Shown: one piece after another, positions 17,514 to 26,693 of the stretch
Layout: each line of letters opens with the position of its first letter
Numbering within the stretch: the stretch's first letter is position 1
Source of the DNA: Fangia hongkongensis FSC776 = DSM 21703
GTDB lineage: Bacteria > Pseudomonadota > Gammaproteobacteria > Francisellales > Francisellaceae
Direction: 5' to 3'
DNA length: 64,000 nt
Assembly: GCF_000379445.1 (NCBI RefSeq)
Contig: NZ_KB902273.1
Span: forward strand, 1-64,000
Program-made: the position numbers and the translations under genes
Notes under the pieces: generated by a model
What the model saw: the letters and a program-made list of their open reading frames with translations, nothing else
Told to the model about the DNA's origin: nothing
The model's database searches: none

Positions 17514-18464
17514 TTACTCATTTAATGATTCTTTTAGCTTATTAATCATCTCATAGGGCATATCAGGAAATACCGGTGGAATAGTCACCTTCATGCTTTT
17601 TGGCAATGTGGATAAATTAAGTGGATATAAATATAAGCGCCCATCTTCAGCCCCATCAACTTCACTCTTCCCGGGGGGAATATCACACCAAAAGCTTTGA
17701 TACTCATGGCTACTATTATTCATACAAACGACCTGATTTCCTCCCCAAGCTTCAGCATTCACTTTAATGCCACCGCCCACTACATTGAAAGCCGAAGCAG
17801 TTGTATCCATGCTGACACCAGCGATCATGCTAAAAGCACTTTTTGGGGTATGGGTTGTCAATGTATAGTTGGCTGTTGAGTAATTCCATAAATCAACGCC
17901 TGACACAAAATAATCACCATAGCGCTCATAAAAAATCACTGAATAGCTTGGATCTTTTTTTACCTTCTCAACATCAGATTTAAAGCGCTCGAGCATCATA
18001 CTTTCAAGCTCACTGGGAGAAGTGCTTGCAGCTTTAAAAGAAAGTTTTATCCCATCTGAAATACGGCTAAATGTTCCTTTCAAACCAAGGTTTGCACCAG
18101 AGATTTTATGAGCCAGCTTTGTACTAAAACCAAAAGTAGCCTTGAGAAAAATATACTGAAAGCTTGTATTGATATCAATATTTGTCCCACCTGAGCGCGC
18201 AAATGAGTCAAAATTTGAATTTAACTCATTGACAATAAAAGTAGAGCCTGATGCGTCTTGACGTAAAAATGAACCCATTTTGTCAGTATCAAAAGTTAAA
18301 TTATCAATTTTAAACTGACCTGTCTTTGCATAATATCCCGTCCCAGGCACCACAGCATAATATGGCAAATCACTCTGCTCCATAGTACTTTCAATCGCAA
18401 AACTGGAGCCTGACAGTCCCATAAGTGCCATCACTGATAATATTCTTTTACTATTCGTTAACAT
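17514..18464 (-). CDS. Secreted protein with a faint MACPF-like signature
   Basis: 316 residues. A clear signal peptide ends GSSFA at residue 23. Residues 60-240 are rich in Ser, Thr and aromatic residues in alternating patterns, suggesting beta structure. The stretch SVIFYERYGDYFVSGVDLW (175-193) resembles the MACPF signature (aromatic-x-x-YGTHY-x-x-x-G), with Asp184 where His is usual, and is preceded by an amphipathic segment ELESMMLERFKSDVEKV as in perforin-like proteins. The protein is short for a full MACPF domain. The start has AGGAAGGTGG upstream. Secretion is firm; a pore-forming role is a guess from one motif. Confidence 0.5.
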   Translation of the reverse strand: MLTNSKRILSVMALMGLSGSSFAIESTMEQSDLPYYAVVPGTGYYAKTGQFKIDNLTFDTDKMGSFLRQDASGSTFIVNELNSNFDSFARSGGTNIDINTSFQYIFLKATFGFSTKLAHKISGANLGLKGTFSRISDGIKLSFKAASTSPSELESMMLERFKSDVEKVKKDPSYSVIFYERYGDYFVSGVDLWNYSTANYTLTTHTPKSAFSMIAGVSMDTTASAFNVVGGGIKVNAEAWGGNQVVCMNNSSHEYQSFWCDIPPGKSEVDGAEDGRLYLYPLNLSTLPKSMKVTIPPVFPDMPYEMINKLKESLNE

Positions 18465-18900
18465 TCCACCTTCCTAATTTTTAGTGGATTTGTTGTTAAC
18501 CCCCTTGTACAACTGCCACCTGGTCTTAAGAATATTTTCAATACTTATAATGATTCATATTTTTACTATTTAAAATAAAATTACAGCAAAAACTGAATAA
18601 AATATGACTTTTTGTTATTTCTGAAATCCTATTAATTTGCCACAACTTTGCGCTATACCACTCGCGAATCATTTTGCGATGTTTAATGTTGAAGAAGTTT
18701 TTGATAGTTTTGAGTCATTGGGTTGCAGGTAATAGCTCGGACTATTAGCAATATCTGATGACTCAAAAGAACAAGAAATTCAATGGCAGAAATAGGGTAA
18801 AATGGTTTGCGGGTGGTATATATCAAATTTTGCCACCAATTTTTCCTTCTTTGAGCTGCTTCGTATATAATGCTTGCATTTAGATTGATCCATAGAATTC
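18465..18900. promoter_or_regulatory. Divergent intergenic region before cydD
   Basis: 436 bases between the secreted protein gene (minus) and cydD (plus). A TATAAT at 18866-18871, about 30 bases before the cydD ATG, is a good -10 for cydD, although no strong -35 is visible. The region also holds the long hairpin at 18708-18768, listed separately. The shorter TCGC/GCGA repeat near 18662-18679 may be chance. Confidence 0.4.
18708..18768. repeat. 61-base nested imperfect hairpin upstream of cydD
   Basis: TTTTGAGTCAT (18708-18718) and ATGACTCAAAA (18758-18768) are perfect 11-bp inverted arms. Nested inside are TTGC (18723-18726)/GCAA (18748-18751) and TAATAG (18730-18735)/CTATTA (18742-18747) around the loop CTCGGA. 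Three collinear nested stems are unlikely by chance in AT-rich DNA. It could be a small RNA, a bidirectional terminator lacking tails, or a palindromic mobile remnant. Confidence 0.5.
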
Positions 18901-20706
18901 ATGTCTACCAATGCCTTACAAAGAAAATCTGCACGCCTGTGGCTAAGAGCGCTTGCAAAACCCGCTAAACGATGGATTCAGCTGACGGTAATTATCAGCT
19001 TTATCAGCGGTCTTCTACTGATCTTACAGCTCTATTTGCTGGCTCATATTTCCTATAGTGCATATATTGAGAAAATCACAAAATGGCAGCTTATTAGCTA
19101 TTTTATTGCTATTGGGATTATTGTTATTGTTAGAGCATTACTTGCCTGGGTTAGAGAAATCGTCAGCTTTCAAGCTGCGGCAAAGGTAAAGCTTGAGCTT
19201 AGAGACAAAATTATCCAACATATAAATACACTTGGACCGATCACATTATCAAAAGAATCCTCTGGCGATATTATCAGCGCTGCTATGGAACAAGTTGAAG
19301 GGGTGAACAATTTTCTAACGCGCTTTTTACCGCAAATTTCACTTGCCGCTTTAATGCCCATTGCTATTTTGGTATTTATCTTCCCACAAAGCATCGTCAG
19401 TGGCATTATTTTGCTTGTTTGTGCACCTTTAATTCCACTTTTTATGATGCTTGTTGGCTGGGGCGCTGAAAGTGAAAACCAAAAACATTTTAAAACACTC
19501 GCACGCATGAGCTCTGGCTTTTTGGATACCTTGCAGGGTCTTAGCACATTAAAGCTCTTTAACCGTGGAAAGCCCCACGCAAAGGCCATTTTTAATTACT
19601 CTGATCAATACCGAATTAAAACAATGAAAGTCCTTCGCATTGCTTTTTTATCCTCAGCAGTGTTAGAGGTGTTTTCAGCGGCATCCATTGCTCTTGTTGC
19701 TATCTACTTAGGGATGGGCTTTATTAATGCAGGTGCTGACAACTCTTTATGGTGGAGTTTAGATAACATCACACTTCAAGGTGGGCTTTTTATACTGCTT
19801 TTGGCACCTGAGTTTTTTCTGCCGCTAAGAGAGCTTAGCACACACTATCATGCCAAAGCTGAAGCAGTAGGCGCGGCAATTGAACTAGAAAAACTATTCG
19901 CTTTAACCCCACAAAAAACCAATGACAATCTCACGCTTGATAATACGCATATTGAGCGCATCGATTGCCAGCATCTGAGTTTTTCTTATCATAAAGATAC
20001 GTCAGCTGTTTTAAAAGATATCAATCTATCTATCTCCCGTGGACAAAAAGTTGCCATCATAGGACCAAGCGGCGCAGGGAAAACCACACTTTTAAATTTA
20101 CTTCTAAAGTTTATTCACGCCGAAAATAATGCTATCTCTATCAATCACAAAATAGCTTTAAATGACATTAACGAGAAAGAGTGGCTAAAGCACATCAGCT
20201 GGCTTGGACAAACAACGGGCTTATTTAAAGGAACGATCCGCTCAAATTTACTTTTGGCAAACCCAGAGGCAGATGATAATACCCTTTTTGATGCCATTAA
20301 AATGGCTAAGTTAGAGCAGTTTATCTCCACACTTCCAATGGGACTTGATACCGAAATTGGTGAGCAAAGCTTGGGGCTCTCAGGCGGACAAGCACAAAGG
20401 CTTGGACTTGCTCGTGCTTATCTCAAGCCTTGTAATTTACTGCTTTTAGATGAACCTACAGCATCACTTGACAAAAAAACAGAAAAAGAAATTTTAAACG
20501 CACTATATAGCATTTGGAAAAATAAAACCGTTATCATGCTGACACACCGCTTTGAGTGCTTGGCGCATATGGACAACATTATTGTGATGGATAATGGCAA
20601 AATTGTCCAACAAGGCACTTTAAACGAGCTTTGCCATGACAAAAATTCGCTTTTTTATAAGCTCTATGCCTATCATCAAACGGAGGGGGAAAAATGCGCG
20701 CATTAA
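18901..20706 (+). CDS. cydD: Thiol/heme exporter ABC subunit CydD
   Basis: 601 residues, a half-transporter with an N-terminal six-helix membrane domain (about 1-330) and a C-terminal ATPase. Walker A GPSGAGKT near 388, signature LSGGQAQRLGLARA near 492, Walker B LLLLDEPTASLD near 513, H-loop MLTHR. With CydC it exports glutathione/cysteine and binds heme, and it is needed to assemble cytochrome bd. The cydC start lies 13 bases inside its 3' end, so the two are coupled. No good ribosome site precedes ATG 18901, which may mean weak translation. cydAB are not in the window. Confidence 0.94.
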   Translation: MSTNALQRKSARLWLRALAKPAKRWIQLTVIISFISGLLLILQLYLLAHISYSAYIEKITKWQLISYFIAIGIIVIVRALLAWVREIVSFQAAAKVKLELRDKIIQHINTLGPITLSKESSGDIISAAMEQVEGVNNFLTRFLPQISLAALMPIAILVFIFPQSIVSGIILLVCAPLIPLFMMLVGWGAESENQKHFKTLARMSSGFLDTLQGLSTLKLFNRGKPHAKAIFNYSDQYRIKTMKVLRIAFLSSAVLEVFSAASIALVAIYLGMGFINAGADNSLWWSLDNITLQGGLFILLLAPEFFLPLRELSTHYHAKAEAVGAAIELEKLFALTPQKTNDNLTLDNTHIERIDCQHLSFSYHKDTSAVLKDINLSISRGQKVAIIGPSGAGKTTLLNLLLKFIHAENNAISINHKIALNDINEKEWLKHISWLGQTTGLFKGTIRSNLLLANPEADDNTLFDAIKMAKLEQFISTLPMGLDTEIGEQSLGLSGGQAQRLGLARAYLKPCNLLLLDEPTASLDKKTEKEILNALYSIWKNKTVIMLTHRFECLAHMDNIIVMDNGKIVQQGTLNELCHDKNSLFYKLYAYHQTEGEKCAH

Positions 20707-22361
20707 TCCCATTCTTAAAGCTGTTTCGAAGACAACTCAAGTGGATGACCATCGGCACATTGCTTGCTTTTTTAGCGATCTTAGCCAGCATTGGTCTTTT
20801 GTCACTCTCTGGCTGGTTTATCTCGGCTACAGGCTTTGTTGCAACCGCTAGCATCATCGTGGCTCATCAGTTTAATTATTTCTACCCTGCCGCCGGTGTT
20901 CGTGCATTTTCGGTACTTCGCATCGTGACACGTTATGGTGAGCGCGTGTTCACGCACGAGGCTACTTTTAAGCTCTTAACAGATGTTCGCCTGTGGATTT
21001 ATAACCGCTTATTACCACTTGCCCCCTCACATTTAATGGAATATAAAAGTGGTGATCTACTCTCACGTCTTGTCAATGATGTAAATCAACTGGATAATTT
21101 ATATATTCGCATTATCTCGCCAACTATCGTGCTTCTGCTATCGATTTTGTTAATTGGTGTATTTTTTAGTTTTCTAAGTCTATCTATTGCACTTTTCACT
21201 ATGGGATTTGCTGCCTTTGCAGGCTTTGTTGTGCCGCTTATAAGTGCACAGCTTGCGAAAAAGAATGCCAATCAATTAGCACAAGAAACAGCAATACTTA
21301 AAACTGCGATTACCCAACATATACACTCTATGGCTGAGCTGAAAATATTTAATGCCGATCACAGCCATGCCAAAGAAATTCATATGCAAAGTAAAGCACT
21401 TATTCACTCACAACAAAAAATGGCCTTTTTTTCAGGGTTTGGCAGTTTTTTAATGACCTTATCTCTTGGTGCTGCTATTTGGGTGTCATTATGGATTAGC
21501 GTTTCTCTGGTGGAAACTGGCAAGTTAAATGGCGCTTTTGTTGCACTTTTTGCCCTTGGAATAATGGGCTTATTTGAAGCGATTATGCCACTTCCTGTTG
21601 CTTATCAGTACTTAGGACAAACCCTAAAATCCGCAAAGCGAATCCTTACACTCACCCAACAAAAACCCTCCGTTGTATTTCCTCAGTCAGCCGATAAGCT
21701 TGAGCTTATTAGCAAAGATAATGCAAGCATTACATTTAATCATGTGTGCTTTGGTTATTCCCCTCACACAAAAGTGCTGCAAGATTTCAATTTAGTGATT
21801 CAAGCAAAAGAAAAAATAGCACTTTTTGGCCCGACAGGCTCAGGAAAAAGCACCATTGTGAATCTTCTTGCACGATTTTGGGATCCTGAAAGTGGGGAAA
21901 TTCTCATCGGCAAAAATAATATTACGCACTTTGATGAGAAAAGCCTTTACCAAAACATTACGATTATTTCTCAACATGCTCACATTTTTAATAACACCAT
22001 TAAAGAGAATTTGAAAATTGCCAAAGAAGACGCTACAGATGATGAGCTATACCATGCACTTGATCTTGTGGATTTGAAAGACTTTGTTAAATCACTGCCA
22101 AATCAACTGAATAGCTGGACAGGTGAGCTTGGAAAGCATCTCTCAAAAGGTCAAATGAGACGTCTTACACTTGCTCGCATGTTATTATCAGATGCGCCGA
22201 TTATCGTGTTAGATGAGCCAACTGAAGGCTTTGATAAAATCACTGAAGCCAAAGTGATGAACTCAATTTGGACACACTTACAAGATAGAACCCTGATTTT
22301 AATTACCCACAATCAAACCTTGCTGAACAAAGTAGATCGCGTGGTTTATTTTGGCTCATAG
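20694..22361 (+). CDS. cydC: Thiol/heme exporter ABC subunit CydC
   Basis: 555 residues. The CydC-specific opening LLSLSGWFISATGFVA and the block FNYFYPAAGVRAFSVLRIVTRYGERV (split by eye here) are textbook. Walker A GPTGSGKS near 379, signature LSKGQMRRLTLARM near 482 (Lys in place of the first Gly), Walker B IIVLDEPTEGFD near 505. It forms the heterodimer with CydD. ATG 20694 is preceded by GGAGGGGGA within cydD. The gene ends 18 bases before the convergent gene at 22380. Confidence 0.94.
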   Translation: MRALIPFLKLFRRQLKWMTIGTLLAFLAILASIGLLSLSGWFISATGFVATASIIVAHQFNYFYPAAGVRAFSVLRIVTRYGERVFTHEATFKLLTDVRLWIYNRLLPLAPSHLMEYKSGDLLSRLVNDVNQLDNLYIRIISPTIVLLLSILLIGVFFSFLSLSIALFTMGFAAFAGFVVPLISAQLAKKNANQLAQETAILKTAITQHIHSMAELKIFNADHSHAKEIHMQSKALIHSQQKMAFFSGFGSFLMTLSLGAAIWVSLWISVSLVETGKLNGAFVALFALGIMGLFEAIMPLPVAYQYLGQTLKSAKRILTLTQQKPSVVFPQSADKLELISKDNASITFNHVCFGYSPHTKVLQDFNLVIQAKEKIALFGPTGSGKSTIVNLLARFWDPESGEILIGKNNITHFDEKSLYQNITIISQHAHIFNNTIKENLKIAKEDATDDELYHALDLVDLKDFVKSLPNQLNSWTGELGKHLSKGQMRRLTLARMLLSDAPIIVLDEPTEGFDKITEAKVMNSIWTHLQDRTLILITHNQTLLNKVDRVVYFGS

Positions 22362-22379
22362 ACACTAAAATGTAGTAGC

Positions 22380-23558
22380 TCAAAATTGTCCCCCTACGCC
22401 AAGCCCTTTCATATATCTACATGGAGGCACTCGCTGCTCTGCATTTACTGTTGTCTCTTGATCAAATCTAACAAGATTGATAGGCAACTGAAAATAATTA
22501 TTTTCATCTTTACTTTTTCTTACATAATTGCTCTTTCTACATACGATACCATGATCTATCAGCCGGCTTTGCTCTCCAATGCGACCTTTTTGCAATTTAT
22601 ATTTAAGCTTACAATGATAGTTTAATGCCTTTAACAAGGCTCTAATATCATCCTTATCATTTTCAACAACCTGATTGCCAGAAAACCTAAACACTATAGT
22701 AGGTGTAAAACTAAAAATATGACTGTATATTGTTATTTTAAACACATGCCTGGTGTCATATAGCAAATCTGGATCATCCCAGTGTATCCAATACGCCCGA
22801 TCACTTGCATTGACTCCATAATCAATCGGCGTATCTGTCAATAAAGTTAAAATATCAGTATATGTTATTTCTCTGTTTCGTATTATGTTAGAAAACCTAT
22901 TCCTGTGGCTAAGAAACTGGCCACGTATATCATGCCCCCTTTTTTCTACCATATTATCATATGTTATTCCGCTAGTTTTTGCCCAGTTTATCCTGAGTGT
23001 AGTTAGACATTGTGCTACGTTCTCCATAATGTCCTTATATAGCTCTTCATAAGGATTATGTTGATACGCTATCACCTCTAGTAGACCAAGATTAAAACGT
23101 AAAATCTCCGCATAAAATGCCAAAGCATGGAAAGCTTTTGTCTGATCAATATCTAAACGGGGTGGTCTATTTCTTTGTATCTGACACATTTTTTCTGTCC
23201 ATTTAGTCAACCCCTCACATGTATGTAGATCCAGATCAATTTTACTCCCCGCATATTGAGGATCATATAGATTCTTGGGGATGAGCGCTGGTTGAATTTC
23301 TCTAGTCACTATTTCTTGCTGAGTTACACACATAGCCAGTTGTAAACCTTCGCCCACAGGAGTCACGCCATCTCCATATGTTCGAGATTTACTTCTATTG
23401 CTAAAATGTAATATCACCGCTTGATCTTCATTATTGGAATTACGATTAACTCGAAGCATTTGAGGGAAGTTCTCAAGCCTATTGATTGCTATAAATTCAT
23501 TTAAGCTTTGATCTGAAGGCTCTCGGCAAGGTGTTTTAAGTGGTATAGTAAGTGGCAT
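22380..23558 (-). CDS. Orphan protein of unknown function
   Basis: 392 residues, soluble, no signal peptide or membrane helix, mildly basic. I do not recognise a family. Visible features are a helical centre (AFHALAFYAEILRFNLGLLEVIA, shown in part), a basic stretch KRGHDIRGQFLSHRNRF, several Trp-His-Asp residues (AYWIHWDDPD), and a C-terminal VPPCRYMKGLGVGGQF. The start is supported by AAAGGATA upstream of ATG 23558. It lies between cydC and the U-box-like gene in a cluster of eukaryote-like proteins, so a host-directed role is possible but only by association. Confidence 0.6.
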   Translation of the reverse strand: MPLTIPLKTPCREPSDQSLNEFIAINRLENFPQMLRVNRNSNNEDQAVILHFSNRSKSRTYGDGVTPVGEGLQLAMCVTQQEIVTREIQPALIPKNLYDPQYAGSKIDLDLHTCEGLTKWTEKMCQIQRNRPPRLDIDQTKAFHALAFYAEILRFNLGLLEVIAYQHNPYEELYKDIMENVAQCLTTLRINWAKTSGITYDNMVEKRGHDIRGQFLSHRNRFSNIIRNREITYTDILTLLTDTPIDYGVNASDRAYWIHWDDPDLLYDTRHVFKITIYSHIFSFTPTIVFRFSGNQVVENDKDDIRALLKALNYHCKLKYKLQKGRIGEQSRLIDHGIVCRKSNYVRKSKDENNYFQLPINLVRFDQETTVNAEQRVPPCRYMKGLGVGGQF

Positions 23559-23699
23559 TTTCTATCCTTTATCATTAGTAAATTCAAAATTTATGGTTCA
23601 CATTGACATAAACCGTATTAGAGATTAACAGACCTTACTTCTATAGAATGACAACCCCTTGTTTCTAAAAAGTAAAGTTTCTATTATCTTCAATGCGCG

Positions 23700-24344
23700 T
23701 TAATAGGCAGGATGCCGTATGGATAAATTATCTGTTGTTTTACTAAACACCGTACGTTGTCCCTCAGGAACATTAAATAAAGCTATCGAAGTTAAATAGG
23801 GCAGTGTGAATGCTTCTCTTGTAACTGGATCAATAAGGGCACCGCCCCTACTTTGAATCCAGGCAATAAGTCCTGATCGATCGTATGGTATAGAAGTATT
23901 TTGTTGCGGATCATTTATGTATACGCAGTTATATTTTCTTGCAAGACTGATATAACAATAATTAAAGGCATTATTTTTAGGGAGATCCCTGATATAATTT
24001 ATGAAATTTTGACCCGCTTGTATGCCATTTAGACAATTCGCAATTTCATTTCGAAATCCACGCGCCTCTTGCCATAACTCATGGATTCGTTCTTGCTGAG
24101 CACCTCCATTTGGATGTGTCCAAGGTTGACTTGCTGAAGAAATTACCATACAAAACAGTACACTTGCCGCTTGGTAGCAGTCATAGTCAGAAGGCCTATT
24201 TGCAAAATTCATCTGTTGTAAGTGTTGTAATGCCTGACCCGCTCGCTGTGGCAAGACTGCACCCATGTTTCTCGCTTGCAGGTATACTGCATTTAAATTT
24301 GCAATTTGTTGTTGAATGGTATTTAACATTATCTGACTTGGCAT
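23700..24344 (-). CDS. U-box-like protein, candidate E3 ubiquitin-ligase mimic
   Basis: 214 residues, no signal peptide. Residues 1-120 are predicted helical and unrecognised. Residues 126-193 follow the U-box pattern: FNYCYISLARKY (first strand, where C-P-I-T is usual), SIPYDRSGLIAWIQSRGG (154-168; the Y-D-R-x-x-I-x-x-W core), DPVTREAFTLPYLTSIALFN (172-191; the D-P-x-T-x-x-x-L-x-x-x-L-x-x-N/x-A-L tail). U-boxes recruit E2 enzymes, and bacterial examples are secreted effectors of host-adapted species (e.g. LubX, GobX in Legionella). No strong ribosome site precedes ATG 24344, so the ATG at codon 6 is also possible. The domain call is by pattern and needs structure-based support. Confidence 0.6.
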   Translation of the reverse strand: MPSQIMLNTIQQQIANLNAVYLQARNMGAVLPQRAGQALQHLQQMNFANRPSDYDCYQAASVLFCMVISSASQPWTHPNGGAQQERIHELWQEARGFRNEIANCLNGIQAGQNFINYIRDLPKNNAFNYCYISLARKYNCVYINDPQQNTSIPYDRSGLIAWIQSRGGALIDPVTREAFTLPYLTSIALFNVPEGQRTVFSKTTDNLSIRHPAY

Positions 24345-24514
24345 AAAATAATTTCATTAATTTAAAATTTCGGGTATTTTAAGCGCTTAACCTAAACTTG
24401 TTAATATTTATTATGCTTAATTTATCAATTTATTTCTTTGAGTTAAATAGATAATAAAATATTGATTTAATCATTAATAGATTTATTGTAAATAGACGCT
24501 GAATTATAAATGGA

Positions 24515-26608
24515 ATGCCTCTTTTAGTGAATAATAAATACACTTGTCTACATAAAAACATTAAAAAGCTTTCTGCCTTAGAGAATTTTCAAAATTACTA
24601 TGACTTCCTCGGCAAAGATGAAGGTTATTGCTATGGATTAAGCGCATGCTGGGGACAGGCTGCATTATGCAATGAACTATCAACCTACTATGAGCGTTTA
24701 GATTACCTTACAAGGGATTATAAACTGCATCCTGTATCCTTTATGAGAAAGTCCTTCACATCACTAACTGAACTAATAGAGGCTTACTGTGATGCTAAAA
24801 AACTTTGCCGTAATAATCTTATTACTAGTCAGCTATATTACAAAAATGAGCTTGGCCGGCTAGAAATACTTGACTCTATTAATGCATTTTTGCAGACACT
24901 CATTGTTTATCACACACCTTGCTCTCTACAAATCTCGCCTAAACATATTAGCCAGAATATTGAAGCATTCTCGACACTTGTCGCTAATAAAAAAATCCAT
25001 GCCTATAATGCAAATAATTCCAATACACTCACACCACAAATATCTGAGTATGCAAGTGTTGTCTTTTGGGGGGATAAAAAAGCATATGCAACGCTTTTCT
25101 CAGCTATCAAACTTCTGCCAGTTATTAAGAATAATGCCTATTTTATTAGCGTTTCAGGTTATGGCCATAGTATTGGGCTTAGAAAGCATCAATATCACTG
25201 GCAGGTTTACGATGCAAATTTCATGACTGAAAATATATATATCAAACCTCTTTTTAGTGATGATGCATTGGTCAATCAGCTGTATCAAAGCTTTGCTGTT
25301 ACATCAAAAGAGATCTCTTTGAGTATAAAGCTGTATGTGATGGCAAAAGATAACCAGCAAGCTGCTGATACAAGAGACTTAATATTACTTGCCTATCACT
25401 ATCTTAATATCAATACTAAGTTGCAACATTATATTCAAAAGCACCGCCCTTTTTGCTGGAATAAAGAATATGTTGCCCGCGCTATGCTCTTATCACAACA
25501 GCTAAAATCCGAGCGATCTCTACAAAAAGTCTTATCTCTACTTGAACAGGAGGAACAGTTTTGTATTAGTCATCGCAATATAGTCAGTGGAAATAAAGAC
25601 ACAAAAACATTTTGGCTAGGAAGCAACTACTTTTTGTTGTTAAATTCGCTTAAATGCCAGTCAGAAGCATCTCTTAGCAAAGATGAACAGAAAATTTATG
25701 CCGCGACTTTTCTTCATGAACGCTTATATGCAAAGCAAAAAATGTGTCCTCATTATTTTTATCTTTTATGTGCTGAGGGCAAGCTTGGGGTTATTAAAGC
25801 CTGCTTTGATCAGCGCTACTTTGATCTTAAATCAATGTGCACAGAGCAGTATAGTCCGCTTGTTATTGCCTGTCAGAACTCACATACAAACACTGCCCTT
25901 TTCCTTATAGAGAAGCTGCCATATGAAATGGTCAACCGTCCAAACTCAAGTGGTGTTCATGCTTTTTGGTCAGCCTGTCAATCTGGGGCAGCAAAATTAG
26001 TGCAGGCTATGGTGCATGATCCTAAAGTTTCTACAACGACATTGTTTAAAAATACAAATGCACTATATATTGCCTGTCAAAATGGACACGATAAAGTTGT
26101 CGAAATACTCATAAAACATACCTCACTCTTTTTACATCCACAAAAACATGAAATGCTGTTATTTTTAGCGTGTCAAGGAGAGCATGAAAAGGTTGTAGCG
26201 ACTTTACTTAAGTATGTTGACCGCTACTGTATTAATGAATATGTGACTCTACACACACCACTTATGGTTGCTTGTAAAAAGGGAAATTTAGCCATTGTCA
26301 CAATGTTGCTTCTGTGTCGAGAAACCGATATTAATGAGATTAACCTTTTGGGCGATAGTGCATTTTCAATTGCAGCTAAAGAAGGCTATCAGGATATCAT
26401 GCGACTTTTTATCAAAACAAGAAAACTTGATAAAAAGACTATTGCGCGCACCGTTTATCAAGCCTGTAAAGAGTACAATCACAATGCACTTAAAGTACTG
26501 ATTCAATACTACGGAAAGTGGCTACATCAGAAAGAGTACTATCACTATTTAACCTTAGAGCAAATAAAACAAGTCCGTGCTATTGTGAAGCACTGTAAAA
26601 TTGCTTAG
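24515..26608 (+). CDS. C58-like cysteine protease with ankyrin repeats, candidate effector
   Basis: 697 residues. Residues 36-52 (EGYCYGLSACWGQAALC) with Cys39, GYGHSIGLR with His218 and VYDANF with Asp233 fit the Cys-His-Asp layout of YopT/AvrPphB-type (C58) proteases and related effectors of intracellular bacteria. Residues 412-690 form about seven to eight ankyrin-like repeats: recurring SPLVIACQNSHTNTALFLIE, NALYIACQNGHDKVVEILI, TPLMVACKKGNLAIVTMLLL, SAFSIAAKEGYQDIMRLFI. Ankyrins usually bind a protein target. No signal peptide. ATG 24515 has only a weak GG-rich site upstream. The ankyrin call is firm; the protease call rests on three short motifs. Confidence 0.7.
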   Translation: MPLLVNNKYTCLHKNIKKLSALENFQNYYDFLGKDEGYCYGLSACWGQAALCNELSTYYERLDYLTRDYKLHPVSFMRKSFTSLTELIEAYCDAKKLCRNNLITSQLYYKNELGRLEILDSINAFLQTLIVYHTPCSLQISPKHISQNIEAFSTLVANKKIHAYNANNSNTLTPQISEYASVVFWGDKKAYATLFSAIKLLPVIKNNAYFISVSGYGHSIGLRKHQYHWQVYDANFMTENIYIKPLFSDDALVNQLYQSFAVTSKEISLSIKLYVMAKDNQQAADTRDLILLAYHYLNINTKLQHYIQKHRPFCWNKEYVARAMLLSQQLKSERSLQKVLSLLEQEEQFCISHRNIVSGNKDTKTFWLGSNYFLLLNSLKCQSEASLSKDEQKIYAATFLHERLYAKQKMCPHYFYLLCAEGKLGVIKACFDQRYFDLKSMCTEQYSPLVIACQNSHTNTALFLIEKLPYEMVNRPNSSGVHAFWSACQSGAAKLVQAMVHDPKVSTTTLFKNTNALYIACQNGHDKVVEILIKHTSLFLHPQKHEMLLFLACQGEHEKVVATLLKYVDRYCINEYVTLHTPLMVACKKGNLAIVTMLLLCRETDINEINLLGDSAFSIAAKEGYQDIMRLFIKTRKLDKKTIARTVYQACKEYNHNALKVLIQYYGKWLHQKEYYHYLTLEQIKQVRAIVKHCKIA

Positions 26609-26693
26609 AGCTATAGTAAATGACATTGATTTACACTTGCCATAAAAACATATCTAATCCCGCCTGATTTTTTTAGAATTATTTTACCCATAA

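Noticed and set aside
19170-19589. 139-codon minus-strand frame inside cydD
   Set aside because: It is antisense to the conserved CydD membrane domain and has no start signals.
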